DNA of 64,000 nucleotides from JAXGPX01 sp040766745 (lineage in GTDB: Bacteria > Bacillota > Sulfobacillia > Fermentithermobacillales > Fermentithermobacillaceae), in the NCBI GenBank assembly GCA_040766745.1, contig JAXGPX010000001.1, positions 639,737 through 703,736 on the forward strand. The letters are read 5' to 3'. The stretch's first letter is position 1. Every line of letters starts with the position of its first letter. Positions 8,255-16,678 of the stretch are shown here, piece by piece. Both the position numbers and the translations under genes were made by a program. Under the pieces are notes generated by a model. The model saw only the letters and a program-made list of their open reading frames with translations. It was not told the DNA's origin and made no database searches.

Positions 8255-8941
8255 AAGGCTCTGTTTGGCAAGAAAATCTCGAGCCGCATTTTCTTCAGCC
8301 TCTTTCTTGGATCTACCCTTACCTGTCGAAACTTGCCTGCCATTTATCATGCAGGCAATTGTATAGCACGGCCTGTGATCGGGCCCTTCCACATTAACCA
8401 CTTTGTACTCGAGTTTGACCCCAGAAGTTCTTTGAACTAACTCCTGAAGTGAAGTCTTGGGGTCTACCGGGGCCGTCATTATTTCTTGATCAAACAACAG
8501 GCCAACAACAAGCGTTCGTGATGGCTCCCAACCATGCTGAATGAAATAAGCTCCTACTACGGCTTCAAAAGCTCCGGCAAGAATCCTAGGCCTGGATCTG
8601 CCTCCTGTGATTTCCTCTCCCCTGCCCAATATCAGGTATGCCCCTAAATCAACCTGTTTGGCGATGTTTGCCAGTGAAAATCCAGAAACCAAGCTCGCCC
8701 TCATGCGAGTAAGATCTCCCTCAGGCGTGTCGGGAGAATTCTCGTAAAGGTGAAGTGCCACTGCAAGGGATATAACTGCATCGCCCAGAAATTCCAGGCG
8801 CTCGTTAGAAGAACACCTTTCTCCTCTTTCATTGGATGACGAAATATGCGTAAGCGCCTGCTCTTTAATCTTACTATCCAGGCCGTCCAATGCATCTATG
8901 AATATCTTCTTTAGCCGTTGTACTTTTTCACTACCAGACAA
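8198..8941 (-). CDS. rnc: Ribonuclease III
   Basis: 247 residues. The RNase III domain contains the signature NERLEFLGDAVI (about residues 47-58) and a second metal-binding segment GAFEAVVGAYF. A double-stranded RNA-binding domain follows (residues about 165-232, ending STGKGRSKKEAEENAARDFL). It matures rRNA and processes structured transcripts. Start is TTG with GGAGG 9 nt upstream and overlaps the end of fabF by about 31 nt. The C-terminal tail of some 19 residues beyond the dsRBD is encoded opposite the end of the S24-like regulator, an antisense overlap. Confidence 0.95.
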   Translation of the reverse strand: MSGSEKVQRLKKIFIDALDGLDSKIKEQALTHISSSNERGERCSSNERLEFLGDAVISLAVALHLYENSPDTPEGDLTRMRASLVSGFSLANIAKQVDLGAYLILGRGEEITGGRSRPRILAGAFEAVVGAYFIQHGWEPSRTLVVGLLFDQEIMTAPVDPKTSLQELVQRTSGVKLEYKVVNVEGPDHRPCYTIACMINGRQVSTGKGRSKKEAEENAARDFLAKQSLSDRVPNNKGNFSVDKVRQ

Positions 8942-10164
8942 GCATTTTGACCTCCAAAACCAAAAGAATTTTTCAAAGCTATCTCAATCTTGCACGGCCT
9001 GGCCTTGTTTGGCACATAGTCCAGGTCACACTCAGGATCAGCCTCTTCATAGTTAATAGTTGGAGGGACAACTTGATGCTGCAGTGCAAGAGCCGTTGCT
9101 ATCAGTTCTACTGCTCCGGCTGCCCCCAGTAAATGGCCGATCATGGATTTCGTTGAAGACACCATCACCTTACTAGCCCTTTCACGAAGCACGGCCTTGA
9201 TAGCCTGGGTTTCGTTGACATCGTTAAATGGAGTTGACGTTCCGTGGGCATTGACGTAATCAACCTGGCCTGGCTCCAATCCCGCATCAAGCAGGGCGGT
9301 TTCCATGGCCCGCCGTGCTCCGTCACCGTTAGGCGCAGGGGCAGTAATGTGGTAGGCATCAGATGTCATGCCATATCCTACAACCTCTGCGTAAACCTGG
9401 GCCTTCCGTTTCACAGCGTGCTCAAGTTCCTCCAGCATAATAACTCCAGCTCCCTCTCCAATCACAAACCCGTCACGGTTCTTATCAAACGGAGAAGATG
9501 CTCTGGATACCAGATGGTTCCGAGTGGATAAAGCCTTCATATTGCAAAAACCTGCAAGGGCCAGAGGAACTATGGGAGCTTCGGCTCCGCCTGTCACCAC
9601 GCAATCAGCGTCGCCACGCTGAATAAGCCTAAATGCTTCTCCAACGGCATTGGTACCGGAAGCACATGCTGTTACGACAGTGTTTATAGGCCCCTTAAAA
9701 CCAAGGTCTATAGATACATGGCCTGCTGCCATATTGGATATCATCATAGGAATAAAGAAGGGAGATACTCTTCCGGGGCCTTTTGCAAGGTAAGTGTCAT
9801 ACTCCCTGGTGAGCGTTTCAATACCGCCTATTCCGGTTCCCAGAATGACTCCTGCCCTCTCAGGATCAAAAGAACCTAAAATACCACTGTCTTCTACCGC
9901 AATACGAGAGCATACTACTGCCATCTGGGTGAACCGGTCCATTTTTCGTGATTCCCGCTTCTCCAGAAACTGGACAGGGTCAAAATCAACCTCAGCGGCA
10001 ATTTTGGTTGGGTAGTCCGAAACATCAAACCTGGTTATGTTCCTTATTCCTGAATTCCCTTTGATGTTGTTATTCCAAAATTCAGTGAGCCTGTTCCCTA
10101 CAGGGCTGATAACACCCATTCCTGTGATGACTGCCCGTCTCTTGCCATCCACCTTCGGCCACAT
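8911..10164 (-). CDS. fabF: 3-oxoacyl-ACP synthase II (FabF)
   Basis: About 417 residues. The thiolase fold has the catalytic Cys in VTACASGTNAVG and the two catalytic His in VNAHGTSTPFND and SMIGHLLGAAG. It elongates acyl-ACP by condensation with malonyl-ACP. The ATG at 10164 has GAGAGG immediately adjacent; a GTG four codons later (10152) is equally plausible, as the family usually begins RRAVITGMG. It follows acpP after a long hairpin (10184-10230) and is followed by rnc. Confidence 0.95.
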   Translation of the reverse strand: MWPKVDGKRRAVITGMGVISPVGNRLTEFWNNNIKGNSGIRNITRFDVSDYPTKIAAEVDFDPVQFLEKRESRKMDRFTQMAVVCSRIAVEDSGILGSFDPERAGVILGTGIGGIETLTREYDTYLAKGPGRVSPFFIPMMISNMAAGHVSIDLGFKGPINTVVTACASGTNAVGEAFRLIQRGDADCVVTGGAEAPIVPLALAGFCNMKALSTRNHLVSRASSPFDKNRDGFVIGEGAGVIMLEELEHAVKRKAQVYAEVVGYGMTSDAYHITAPAPNGDGARRAMETALLDAGLEPGQVDYVNAHGTSTPFNDVNETQAIKAVLRERASKVMVSSTKSMIGHLLGAAGAVELIATALALQHQVVPPTINYEEADPECDLDYVPNKARPCKIEIALKNSFGFGGQNACLVVKKYNG

Positions 10165-10183
10165 CCTCTCGGGTAATGCAAGG

Positions 10184-10230
10184 TAATGCAAGGCCCCGCA
10201 CGCCGCAAAGACGGCAGGGCCTTGCAATTA
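10184..10230 (-). other. Long intergenic hairpin between acpP and fabF
   Basis: The arms at 10184-10196 and 10217-10230 pair over about 13 bp with a single extra base, and an inner GCCG/CGGC stem has a CAAAGA loop. It begins directly after the acpP stop. No T-run follows, so it is more likely an mRNA-stabilising or processing hairpin that lets acpP be expressed above fabF than a full terminator. A 10-bp direct repeat (GGTAATGCAA, twice) overlaps the fabF-proximal arm. Confidence 0.6.
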
Positions 10231-10231
10231 C

Positions 10232-10477
10232 TCATTCCTTGGCATTTTCTCTCAAGTACTCAACTGCATCTTGCACTGTCGACAAATTTTCAGCATCTTC
10301 ATCCGGTATGGTGATCCCAAACTCACCTTCAAATGCCATTATAAGATCAACGATCTCAAGGGAATCAGCCCCTAGATCATCTATGAAGGAAGACTCAAGG
10401 TTGACCACAGAATCTTCCACACCCAATTGATCAACTATTATCTTCTTTACTTTCTCAAAGACCATATCTTCTGCCAT
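10232..10477 (-). CDS. acpP: Acyl carrier protein
   Basis: 81 residues, acidic. The phosphopantetheine attachment serine is in DLGADSLEIVDLIMAFE (about residue 40). It carries the growing acyl chain in fatty-acid synthesis. An AGGAGG-type ribosome site precedes the ATG. It sits between fabG and fabF in the fab operon. Nothing is missing. Confidence 0.97.
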   Translation of the reverse strand: MAEDMVFEKVKKIIVDQLGVEDSVVNLESSFIDDLGADSLEIVDLIMAFEGEFGITIPDEDAENLSTVQDAVEYLRENAKE

Positions 10478-10504
10478 GCCATTTCACCTCCTTACTTCAA
10501 AGCA

Positions 10505-11260
10505 CTATGTCAGAGCTCCGGTAGACATGCCACCGTCAACAGGCAAAACCTGGCCTGTAATATACGCTGCCCTAGACGATGAAAGAAAAGCTACGGCATA
10601 TGCCACTTCAGAGGCAGTTCCAGGCCTCCCTAACGGTATCTGCGCTTCAAGCCTTTCCTTAACCTCCTGGGGCAGATTTTTGGTCATATCCGTGGATATG
10701 TATCCAGGTGCCACTACATTAGCGGTAATTCCATATCTGGCAAGTTCTTTCGAAAGAGTCCTTGTAAAGCCAATTACTCCTGCTTTGGCCGCAGAATAAT
10801 TCGCCTGCCCCGGGTTACCGGTAAGGGCTACAACTGATGAGATATTAATTATCCTGCCTCTCCTCCGTCTTGCCATGGATCGTACCGCCCACTTGGTGAC
10901 ATTAAACACCCCCTTTAGATTTGTGCTCATAACCTGGTCCCAATCATCCTCAGACATTCGCACAAATAAGGCATCCTTCGTTATACCTGCATTTCCAACC
11001 AAAACCTCAATGGGGCCCATAATGTCCTCAGTGAGGCGAACCAGCTCCTGGGAACCTTCATGCGAAGATACATCGCACTGAAAGGCTCGTGCTTCGCCGT
11101 CTGCCGCCTCAACCATATTGACAGTCTCGTAAGCACCGGCTTCATCCCTTACATAGTTAACTGCAATATTGAAGCCGCATTTGGCCAATTCTACGGCGCA
11201 AGCTCTTCCGATACCTCTTGATGCCCCTGTTACAAGTGCTACAGGACGATTGGATTTCAT
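10505..11260 (-). CDS. fabG: 3-oxoacyl-ACP reductase (FabG)
   Basis: 251 residues. It is a short-chain dehydrogenase with cofactor motif TGASRGIG (about residues 13-20), NAG, the catalytic Ser in INISSVVALTG and the YSAAK Tyr-Lys pair near residue 157. It reduces 3-oxoacyl-ACP with NADPH. Its ATG overlaps the fabD stop (ATGA), showing translational coupling. Several SDR paralogues share these motifs; operon context supports FabG. Confidence 0.95.
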   Translation of the reverse strand: MKSNRPVALVTGASRGIGRACAVELAKCGFNIAVNYVRDEAGAYETVNMVEAADGEARAFQCDVSSHEGSQELVRLTEDIMGPIEVLVGNAGITKDALFVRMSEDDWDQVMSTNLKGVFNVTKWAVRSMARRRRGRIINISSVVALTGNPGQANYSAAKAGVIGFTRTLSKELARYGITANVVAPGYISTDMTKNLPQEVKERLEAQIPLGRPGTASEVAYAVAFLSSSRAAYITGQVLPVDGGMSTGALT

Positions 11261-12210
11261 TCTAGCGAGCCCTCCTTGTGGAAGTCAATGACGGTACCCA
11301 GGTCCCGTGCCTTGCCGAACTGGACAAAGGGAACCGCAGGGTTCGTTCTTCGTCCAAATCCGCTAAGTGATTTTCCCGGGCCAACTTCAACAAATCCACT
11401 GGCTCCGTCCCTAATCATATTTTCTACATCAACCTGCCACAGAACCGGCTGAGTCACTTGTTTGATCAAAGCTTCCTTGATTTCAACGGGTGTAATCAAT
11501 GTCTCGCCGCTGACATTGCTATAGACAGGTACCGATGGACTTCTAAGTCTTATTTTTCTCAGGTCGTCCTTTAGTTTAGAAACTGCAGGTTCCATAAGGG
11601 CACAGTGGAAGGGGGCACTGACAGCAAGGGGAATAGCCTTACCATCCCGTTCCCTTACTTTTCGGCAAGCATATTCAACAGCCATGGTATTTCCGGAAAT
11701 CACAATCTGCCCAGGGCAATTGTAGTTTGCACCTGTCACTACGCCAAACTTTGAAGACTCAAAGCAAATAGCCTCTACTTCAGCACAGGTAAGTCCGATA
11801 ATTGCAGCCATACTGCCCTCCCCCGGAGGGCAAGCGTCCTGCATATATACACCCCGTTTTCTGGTGATAATTACAGCATCTTCGAGAGACAAACAACCTG
11901 ACACAACAAGGGCACTGTATTCACCCAGGCTCAATCCTGCTGTCATATCAGGCTTAAGGCCAAAAGACTCAAGAACACTGGCGCAGGCAACGCTGACAGT
12001 AAGTATTGCAGGCTGAGCATTATAGGTCAAAGTCAGGTCATCAGGCGAGCCTTCGAACACAATATCTGAGAACCTGAAACCCAGCGCCCTGTCTGCGCGT
12101 TGAAATACATCCCTGGCGCATTGGTACTCATCATGTAGTTCCTTGCCCATTCCAGGAAATTGCACACCCTGGCCCGGGAATACCCAGGCGATCTTGGCCA
12201 AATCCAGCAC
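11257..12210 (-). CDS. fabD: Malonyl-CoA:ACP transacylase (FabD)
   Basis: 317 residues. The acyltransferase fold has FPGQGVQFPGMG near the N-terminus, the nucleophile serine in GLSLGEYSALV (about residue 93) and the histidine in VSAPFHCALM. It charges ACP with malonyl units. It lies between the degV gene (13-nt gap) and fabG (4-nt overlap). The start gives the canonical KIAWVFPGQG opening. Confidence 0.95.
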   Translation of the reverse strand: MLDLAKIAWVFPGQGVQFPGMGKELHDEYQCARDVFQRADRALGFRFSDIVFEGSPDDLTLTYNAQPAILTVSVACASVLESFGLKPDMTAGLSLGEYSALVVSGCLSLEDAVIITRKRGVYMQDACPPGEGSMAAIIGLTCAEVEAICFESSKFGVVTGANYNCPGQIVISGNTMAVEYACRKVRERDGKAIPLAVSAPFHCALMEPAVSKLKDDLRKIRLRSPSVPVYSNVSGETLITPVEIKEALIKQVTQPVLWQVDVENMIRDGASGFVEVGPGKSLSGFGRRTNPAVPFVQFGKARDLGTVIDFHKEGSLE

Positions 12211-12223
12211 CTCCGACTATGGT

Positions 12224-13081
12224 CTAAATCACTTTGCAGGGAATGGCGAACAAAGCCAGTGTCCCAGGCCCAGTATGGGCACCAATGACCGCCCCAATTT
12301 CAGTCTCAAAAATTCTTTCAACAGCAAGGCGTTTCTGTGCCTCTTGCTTGAGTTTGTCTGCTTCCGGCTGCGCATTGGCGTGGGAAAGGCAAAGACAGAT
12401 TTTTTCGCCCTGGCCAACCCGCTCTGTGACGATGTCTATGATTCTTGGTATGACCTTGTCTTTTCCTCGAATCCTCTCTACTGAGGTAACATAACCCTCC
12501 TTATCAAGGGCCAAAATCGGCTTCATGTTAAGGAGTGTACCAAGAAAGTGCTGTGCCCGGCCTATTCTGCCGTTTCTGGCAAGGTAATCCAGGGTATCAA
12601 CAGAAAACAGTGTAACAGCGTTTTCGATCATTCTATTCACTGAAGAGACTATTTCATCAAACTGCTTCCCAGACGATACCATTTCCTGTGCCAGTATTGC
12701 CATCATGCCGTACATGCCGGAAGCACACTTGGAATCAATAACTTCAATCTTCCTGTCCGGAAGTGCTTGCCTGGCGAAGCTGGCTGACTGGAAAGTACCG
12801 CTTACACCGGAAGATAAAGTAATTGCCACAACAGAAGAACCATCGGCGGTCAAATCGTCAAAAACCTGTTGAAAATCCCACGGAGAGGGCTGAGATGTCC
12901 GCGCAATATGCTCAGAGGCCACAAGTTTGTCATAGAAGGCCTTTCCGCGTATCTCGTACCCATCTTTGAATGACTCATCGCCGAAATGCACATTTAGGGG
13001 AACAACTCTGATGCCCATTGCCTCCAAAAACTCCGGTTCAAAGTCCTGAGCGCTGTCAGTCACTATTTTTACCTGCGCCAC
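12224..13081 (-). CDS. DegV family fatty-acid-binding protein (FakB-like)
   Basis: 285 residues with the DegV signature: VKIVTDSAQDF at the N-terminus, RTSQPSP near residue 80, SSGVSGTFQSA near residue 105, and a C-terminal GAVIGAHTGPGTL segment. The family binds a single fatty acid and presents it to the kinase FakA. Its position inside the fab operon, between fabH and fabD, is where some Firmicutes place enoyl-ACP reductase genes. A FakA homologue is at 24.3-25.9 kb. I infer use of exogenous or recycled fatty acids, but the ligand cannot be read from sequence. Confidence 0.88.
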   Translation of the reverse strand: MAQVKIVTDSAQDFEPEFLEAMGIRVVPLNVHFGDESFKDGYEIRGKAFYDKLVASEHIARTSQPSPWDFQQVFDDLTADGSSVVAITLSSGVSGTFQSASFARQALPDRKIEVIDSKCASGMYGMMAILAQEMVSSGKQFDEIVSSVNRMIENAVTLFSVDTLDYLARNGRIGRAQHFLGTLLNMKPILALDKEGYVTSVERIRGKDKVIPRIIDIVTERVGQGEKICLCLSHANAQPEADKLKQEAQKRLAVERIFETEIGAVIGAHTGPGTLALFAIPCKVI

Positions 13082-13127
13082 GGCTAACTCTCCTTTCTAA
13101 GCTCCCGTAATGAGGCCGGGTTTCAGA

Positions 13128-14117
13128 TTACCATCTGATGGCAATCGAACCCCAACTCAGGCCGGCTCCAAAACCGACCAGAACCACCAAATCCCCCTTC
13201 TTGATCCTGCCTTCTTGAAACGCTTCATGCAGGGCAATTGGGATCGAAGCCGAAGATGTATTTCCGTACTTCTCTATGTTCACCATCACTTTTTCTCTTG
13301 GAATTTTGAACCTCTGGCAAGCCGAGTCAATAATTCTGGTATTAGCCTGGTGCGGAATGAGGAGATCAATATCATCTGGAGTCTTACCCAGTCGTTGGAG
13401 CAGTTCATTGATAGCGCTTGTCATAGCCTTTACTGCGAACTTAAACACTGCTTTCCCTTCCATGTGTATGTAATGTAACCCCTTCTCCAAAGTATCCTGG
13501 CTAGCCGGGGATCTGGCCAGGCCTGCAGGAAGAGAAAGCAGCTGGCTTTGGGCTCCATCTGCTCCCAGATGAAAAGCAAGGATACCCTCACCGGCTTTGC
13601 CGGCCGTCAAAAGGGCCGCACCTGCGCCATCACCAAACAGAACGCAGGTGTTTCTGTCTTTCCAGTCAACAATTCGTGATAAAGTCTCAGCACCGATAAC
13701 CATCACATTTCTGTATACTCCCGAAGCAATGTATTGTGAACCTGTCGCCATTGCATATATAAACCCTGTGCAACCGATTTCCATGTCGAATGCTGCAGCA
13801 GATCTTGCAGAAATAGCATTTTGGACCAAACACGCAGTTGCAGGAAAAGCGTAATCAGGGCTTGCCGAGGCAACGATTATCAGGTCAATTTCTTCGGCAG
13901 TTATTGCCGAAGACGACAGGCAAGACATGGCAGCCTCAATAGCCATATCTGAGGTACTCATGCCCTGTGCTGCCAGGCGCCGCTCACGAATCCCGGTCCT
14001 TTCAAATATCCATTCTTCGGATGTCTCTACCATCTTCTCAAGATCTGCATTTGAAAGAATTATAGAAGGTACATATGCACCCAAAGATTCTACCACCGCT
14101 GATACCGGAGTTTGCAT
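13128..14117 (-). CDS. fabH: 3-oxoacyl-ACP synthase III (FabH)
   Basis: 329 residues. The catalytic triad is visible as Cys in MEIGCTGFIYAMA (about residue 113), His in IPHQANTRI (about 250) and Asn in YGNTSSASIPIAL (about 280). It starts fatty-acid synthesis by condensing an acyl-CoA primer with malonyl-ACP. Its ATG overlaps the plsX stop (TAATG). Primer choice (acetyl or branched) cannot be decided. Confidence 0.95.
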   Translation of the reverse strand: MQTPVSAVVESLGAYVPSIILSNADLEKMVETSEEWIFERTGIRERRLAAQGMSTSDMAIEAAMSCLSSSAITAEEIDLIIVASASPDYAFPATACLVQNAISARSAAAFDMEIGCTGFIYAMATGSQYIASGVYRNVMVIGAETLSRIVDWKDRNTCVLFGDGAGAALLTAGKAGEGILAFHLGADGAQSQLLSLPAGLARSPASQDTLEKGLHYIHMEGKAVFKFAVKAMTSAINELLQRLGKTPDDIDLLIPHQANTRIIDSACQRFKIPREKVMVNIEKYGNTSSASIPIALHEAFQEGRIKKGDLVVLVGFGAGLSWGSIAIRW

Positions 14118-15145
14118 TACTCACTCTCCTCACGGGCTGTTTGTGATAAGGTGCTGGATATTACCGAAACCACATTGCCTTCCAAGAACCTGAGAGCCTG
14201 CTGTATTCCATTGGCAACAGCCAAAGACTTCGACGAACCGTGGCATTTTACAAGGCAGCCCTGCAAGCCTAACATAGGGGCACCTCCATAAGCCGAATAA
14301 TCAAGAGTTTGATTCACCCTGTCAAATGCCGAACGAAGAAGCAACGCGCCTACCTTTGACTTCAAACTAGAGCCAATTTGCTTCTTCATGGCCCGTAGTT
14401 GAAACAAAGCAGTGCCCTCACACGTTTTAAGGAACACGTTCCCTGTAAACCCATCAGTAATAACTACATCTGCTTTACCAAAGAACACGTCCCTTGCCTC
14501 AACATTGCCTACAAAGTTAATAGGAGCCTCCTCCATAAGGCCATAGGCTTTTCGAATTACCATGTTCCCTTTATCCTTCTCACTTCCAATATTGAGCAGG
14601 CCTACTTTGGGTTCGTGCCATCCTAGCACCCGTTCGGCGTATATTTTACCCATTAATCCAAATTCAACCAAAGTTTCCGGGCGCACGTCAGACGAAGCTC
14701 CCAGATCCATAAAAAGGACTCCACGCTCATTCTGAGAAGGCAGGACAATTCCAAGGCAAGGCCGATCTACCCCTTTGGAACGCTTTAAGATAAGCACTCC
14801 TCCTGCCAAGAGGGCACCGGTTGAACCTGCTGAAACAAGAGCACCTGCCTCGCCGTTCTTTACAGCCATCAAGCCCCTGACTATGGTTGAGTCCTGTTTT
14901 GCCCTAATGGCTCTTACAGGAGAATCGCCGGCAGTAATTACCTGAGTACATATGATTGTTTGCAGGTTTGAGCAGGCTGCTTTGCTTTGGAGAAGGCCGA
15001 TTGCCCTTTCGTCTCCAAGGGCGAGAATCGATGTGCCCTTCTCAAGGGCCATGATGCATCCGTCGATTATTGCATCAGGAGCATAGTCGCCTCCCATAAG
15101 GTCCAAAGCTACCGTATGTTCACTTTCCGGTTTCTCTTCCTTCAC
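14117..15145 (-). CDS. plsX: Phosphate acyltransferase PlsX
   Basis: 342 residues from a GTG at 15145. The PlsX opening TVALDLMGGDYAPDAIIDG is followed by STGALLAGG, GSEKDKGN and TDGFTGNVFLKTCEG. It converts acyl-ACP to acyl-phosphate for phospholipid synthesis at the membrane. GTG is preferred because GGGGGAG lies 5-6 nt upstream; earlier in-frame starts would overlap fapR far more. The remaining overlap with fapR is about 26 nt. Confidence 0.94.
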   Translation of the reverse strand: MKEEKPESEHTVALDLMGGDYAPDAIIDGCIMALEKGTSILALGDERAIGLLQSKAACSNLQTIICTQVITAGDSPVRAIRAKQDSTIVRGLMAVKNGEAGALVSAGSTGALLAGGVLILKRSKGVDRPCLGIVLPSQNERGVLFMDLGASSDVRPETLVEFGLMGKIYAERVLGWHEPKVGLLNIGSEKDKGNMVIRKAYGLMEEAPINFVGNVEARDVFFGKADVVITDGFTGNVFLKTCEGTALFQLRAMKKQIGSSLKSKVGALLLRSAFDRVNQTLDYSAYGGAPMLGLQGCLVKCHGSSKSLAVANGIQQALRFLEGNVVSVISSTLSQTAREESE

Positions 15146-15710
15146 CTTTACTCCCCCTATCATCCAAAGCAAAAACCAGGAATTTCCCCCTGAAAACCAG
15201 TTCTCCCTGAGAACGCGTTTCGACAAGCACTGAAAACTTGTTGCCTTTTTCTCTGATGACCTGTCCTTTGGCTATCAGTTTCTCTCCAACCTTTACCTGG
15301 CGTTTGAATTTCAGATTGGCTATGCCGGTTACCACATTTTGCGAGTCTACCAGGCAAATGGCCAGAGAATCCGCCTGGGCAAATATGTACTGGCTTCTTG
15401 CTATCCCTGAGCGTTCAAAAGCCATTTCCGGAGCAACTTCCATAACCGAAATGGCAGATTTGCCGAGGTCTACATCAATTAGTTCGCCTACGATCTCTCG
15501 CTGGCCTAGAGCCCTAACCCTTCCATAAACTCTTTCAGCCACTTCCTTGGTTCGCGTTCGCTGGTCGGGAATTCCAAGGGCCAGTCTATCCAGACGAATA
15601 GTCTGCATGCTTACATCAAAATGACGGGCCAGACGCCTATCTGACAGAAACGGATTAGAAGAAAGAACTTGTTTCAACCGTTCTCGCCGTTCTTTGGGAT
15701 TGTATGACAT
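15120..15710 (-). CDS. fapR: Transcription factor FapR
   Basis: 196 residues. An N-terminal helix-turn-helix (SDRRLARHFDVSMQTIRLDRLALGIP, about residues 22-47) joins a hot-dog domain (residues about 75-185) resembling malonyl-ACP-binding FapR. The family represses fab and plsX genes until malonyl-CoA/ACP relieves it. It heads the fapR-plsX-fab transcript. A 19-bp imperfect palindrome resembling the FapR box lies 21 nt upstream (15731-15749), suggesting autoregulation of the operon. Confidence 0.93.
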   Translation of the reverse strand: MSYNPKERRERLKQVLSSNPFLSDRRLARHFDVSMQTIRLDRLALGIPDQRTRTKEVAERVYGRVRALGQREIVGELIDVDLGKSAISVMEVAPEMAFERSGIARSQYIFAQADSLAICLVDSQNVVTGIANLKFKRQVKVGEKLIAKGQVIREKGNKFSVLVETRSQGELVFRGKFLVFALDDRGSKGEGRETGK

Positions 15711-15730
15711 CTGTACTCACCTTTGGTTTA

Positions 15731-15749
15731 ATTAGCATCAAGTGATAAT
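15731..15749. promoter_or_regulatory. Putative FapR operator upstream of fapR
   Basis: The sequence ATTAGCATCAAGTGATAAT is an imperfect palindrome (ATTAnCA...TGnTAAT) sharing both ends with the known Bacillus FapR box, which opens ATTAGTACC and ends in CTAAT. It lies 21 nt before the fapR start, where a repressor would act. Confidence 0.5.
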
Positions 15750-15811
15750 ACCTTCATCTTAACATCAAGTATATAAACTGGTGGGGCCGTTGGCAACCTG
15801 ATTTATCCGAC

Positions 15812-15839
15812 AAAAAAACTCCGAAAATTTCGGAGTTTT
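15812..15839 (-). terminator. Rho-independent terminator after rpmF
   Basis: The palindrome AACTCCGAAA/TTTCGGAGTT (15817-15837) is followed on the minus strand by a run of seven T (15818-15812). It separates the rpmF transcript from fapR. The other strand also has four T, so it may work in both directions. Confidence 0.8.
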
Positions 15840-15898
15840 GTGGTTTCTGACACAACCCAGTCAATTAAGCTGCTATCATGCGAAATTACCGAATAGCT

Positions 15899-16090
15899 TT
15901 ATTTATCCTCTACTTTTATAACTTCCTGGCCTTTATAGTATCCGCAATCCGGACACACTCTGTGGGATAATATCAGTGAGTGGCACCTGGGGCACTCTGT
16001 CAAACTAGGCGCTGAGAGTCTTCTTCTCCATGCAGAAGCCCTCCGCATATCCCGCTTAGCGGCCGATGTCCTCCTCTTTGGAACTGCCAT
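15899..16090 (-). CDS. rpmF: 50S ribosomal protein L32
   Basis: 63 residues starting MAVPKRRTSAAKRDMRRA, the canonical L32 N-terminus. Two CxxC pairs (ECPRC, VCPDC) form a zinc ribbon in the C-terminal half. The ATG at 16090 is preferred over one six codons upstream because it gives the family start. The 5' end overlaps the end of yceD, the conserved yceD-rpmF pair, and a terminator follows at 15812-15839. Confidence 0.96.
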   Translation of the reverse strand: MAVPKRRTSAAKRDMRRASAWRRRLSAPSLTECPRCHSLILSHRVCPDCGYYKGQEVIKVEDK

Positions 16091-16625
16091 TTCTCTTGCT
16101 CCTTTCACCTAACGCTTCTAAAAGCTTCCTGCCAAATAGCGTAGCCTGTTCTCCGGGCTTTTCGCACCTGCACTGGTTCTCATTCAGGCCAGTGCCGCAA
16201 ACAGAGCAAAACCCCTTACAGTCCGGCCTGCATAAAGGTTTCATTGGAAGGTTCAGTATCAGCTCGTGCCTTATCATTTCATCGAGGCTGCAGAAGTCCC
16301 CTTCCAACGGAAATACTTCGATATCCTTCTCATCGTCATCAGATACGCTCAAAGCAGGATCTTTATCAAAATTCCCTTCACAGTTGAAATTAAAGCGGTG
16401 ATCATATTCGCTAAGGCATCTTGAACATACCAGCCGTACAGCGCCTTGTGCATTAGCCTGTACGTATACACCGTCACCGGTTGATGTGGCGACTCCCTTA
16501 ACGGTCACCGGGCCGGAAAACTGCAAGTTCTCGTCGTCCTCTTCAAAAGGCTCAATTGCGCCTCGCTCGCAAAACGACACACTGGCACCCGGCTGCTCAA
16601 TTATGCTGGAAACGTCTATTCTCAA
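16056..16625 (-). CDS. YceD/DUF177 family protein
   Basis: 189 residues. The N-terminal half is poorly conserved. The centre has VRLVCSRCLSEY with a CxxC pair, and the C-terminal half has MKPLCRPDCKGFCSVCGTGLN with four more Cys, typical of DUF177. The family is linked to rRNA and L32 metabolism by its constant pairing with rpmF; its mechanism is not established. Start is TTG with GGAGG 8 nt upstream. The end overlaps rpmF by 35 nt. Confidence 0.9.
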   Translation of the reverse strand: MRIDVSSIIEQPGASVSFCERGAIEPFEEDDENLQFSGPVTVKGVATSTGDGVYVQANAQGAVRLVCSRCLSEYDHRFNFNCEGNFDKDPALSVSDDDEKDIEVFPLEGDFCSLDEMIRHELILNLPMKPLCRPDCKGFCSVCGTGLNENQCRCEKPGEQATLFGRKLLEALGERSKRNGSSKEEDIGR

Positions 16626-16678
16626 GTTTCATGCCTCCGTTAATACAAAGGGATTATATCTACACGCCAGGCAAAGTG

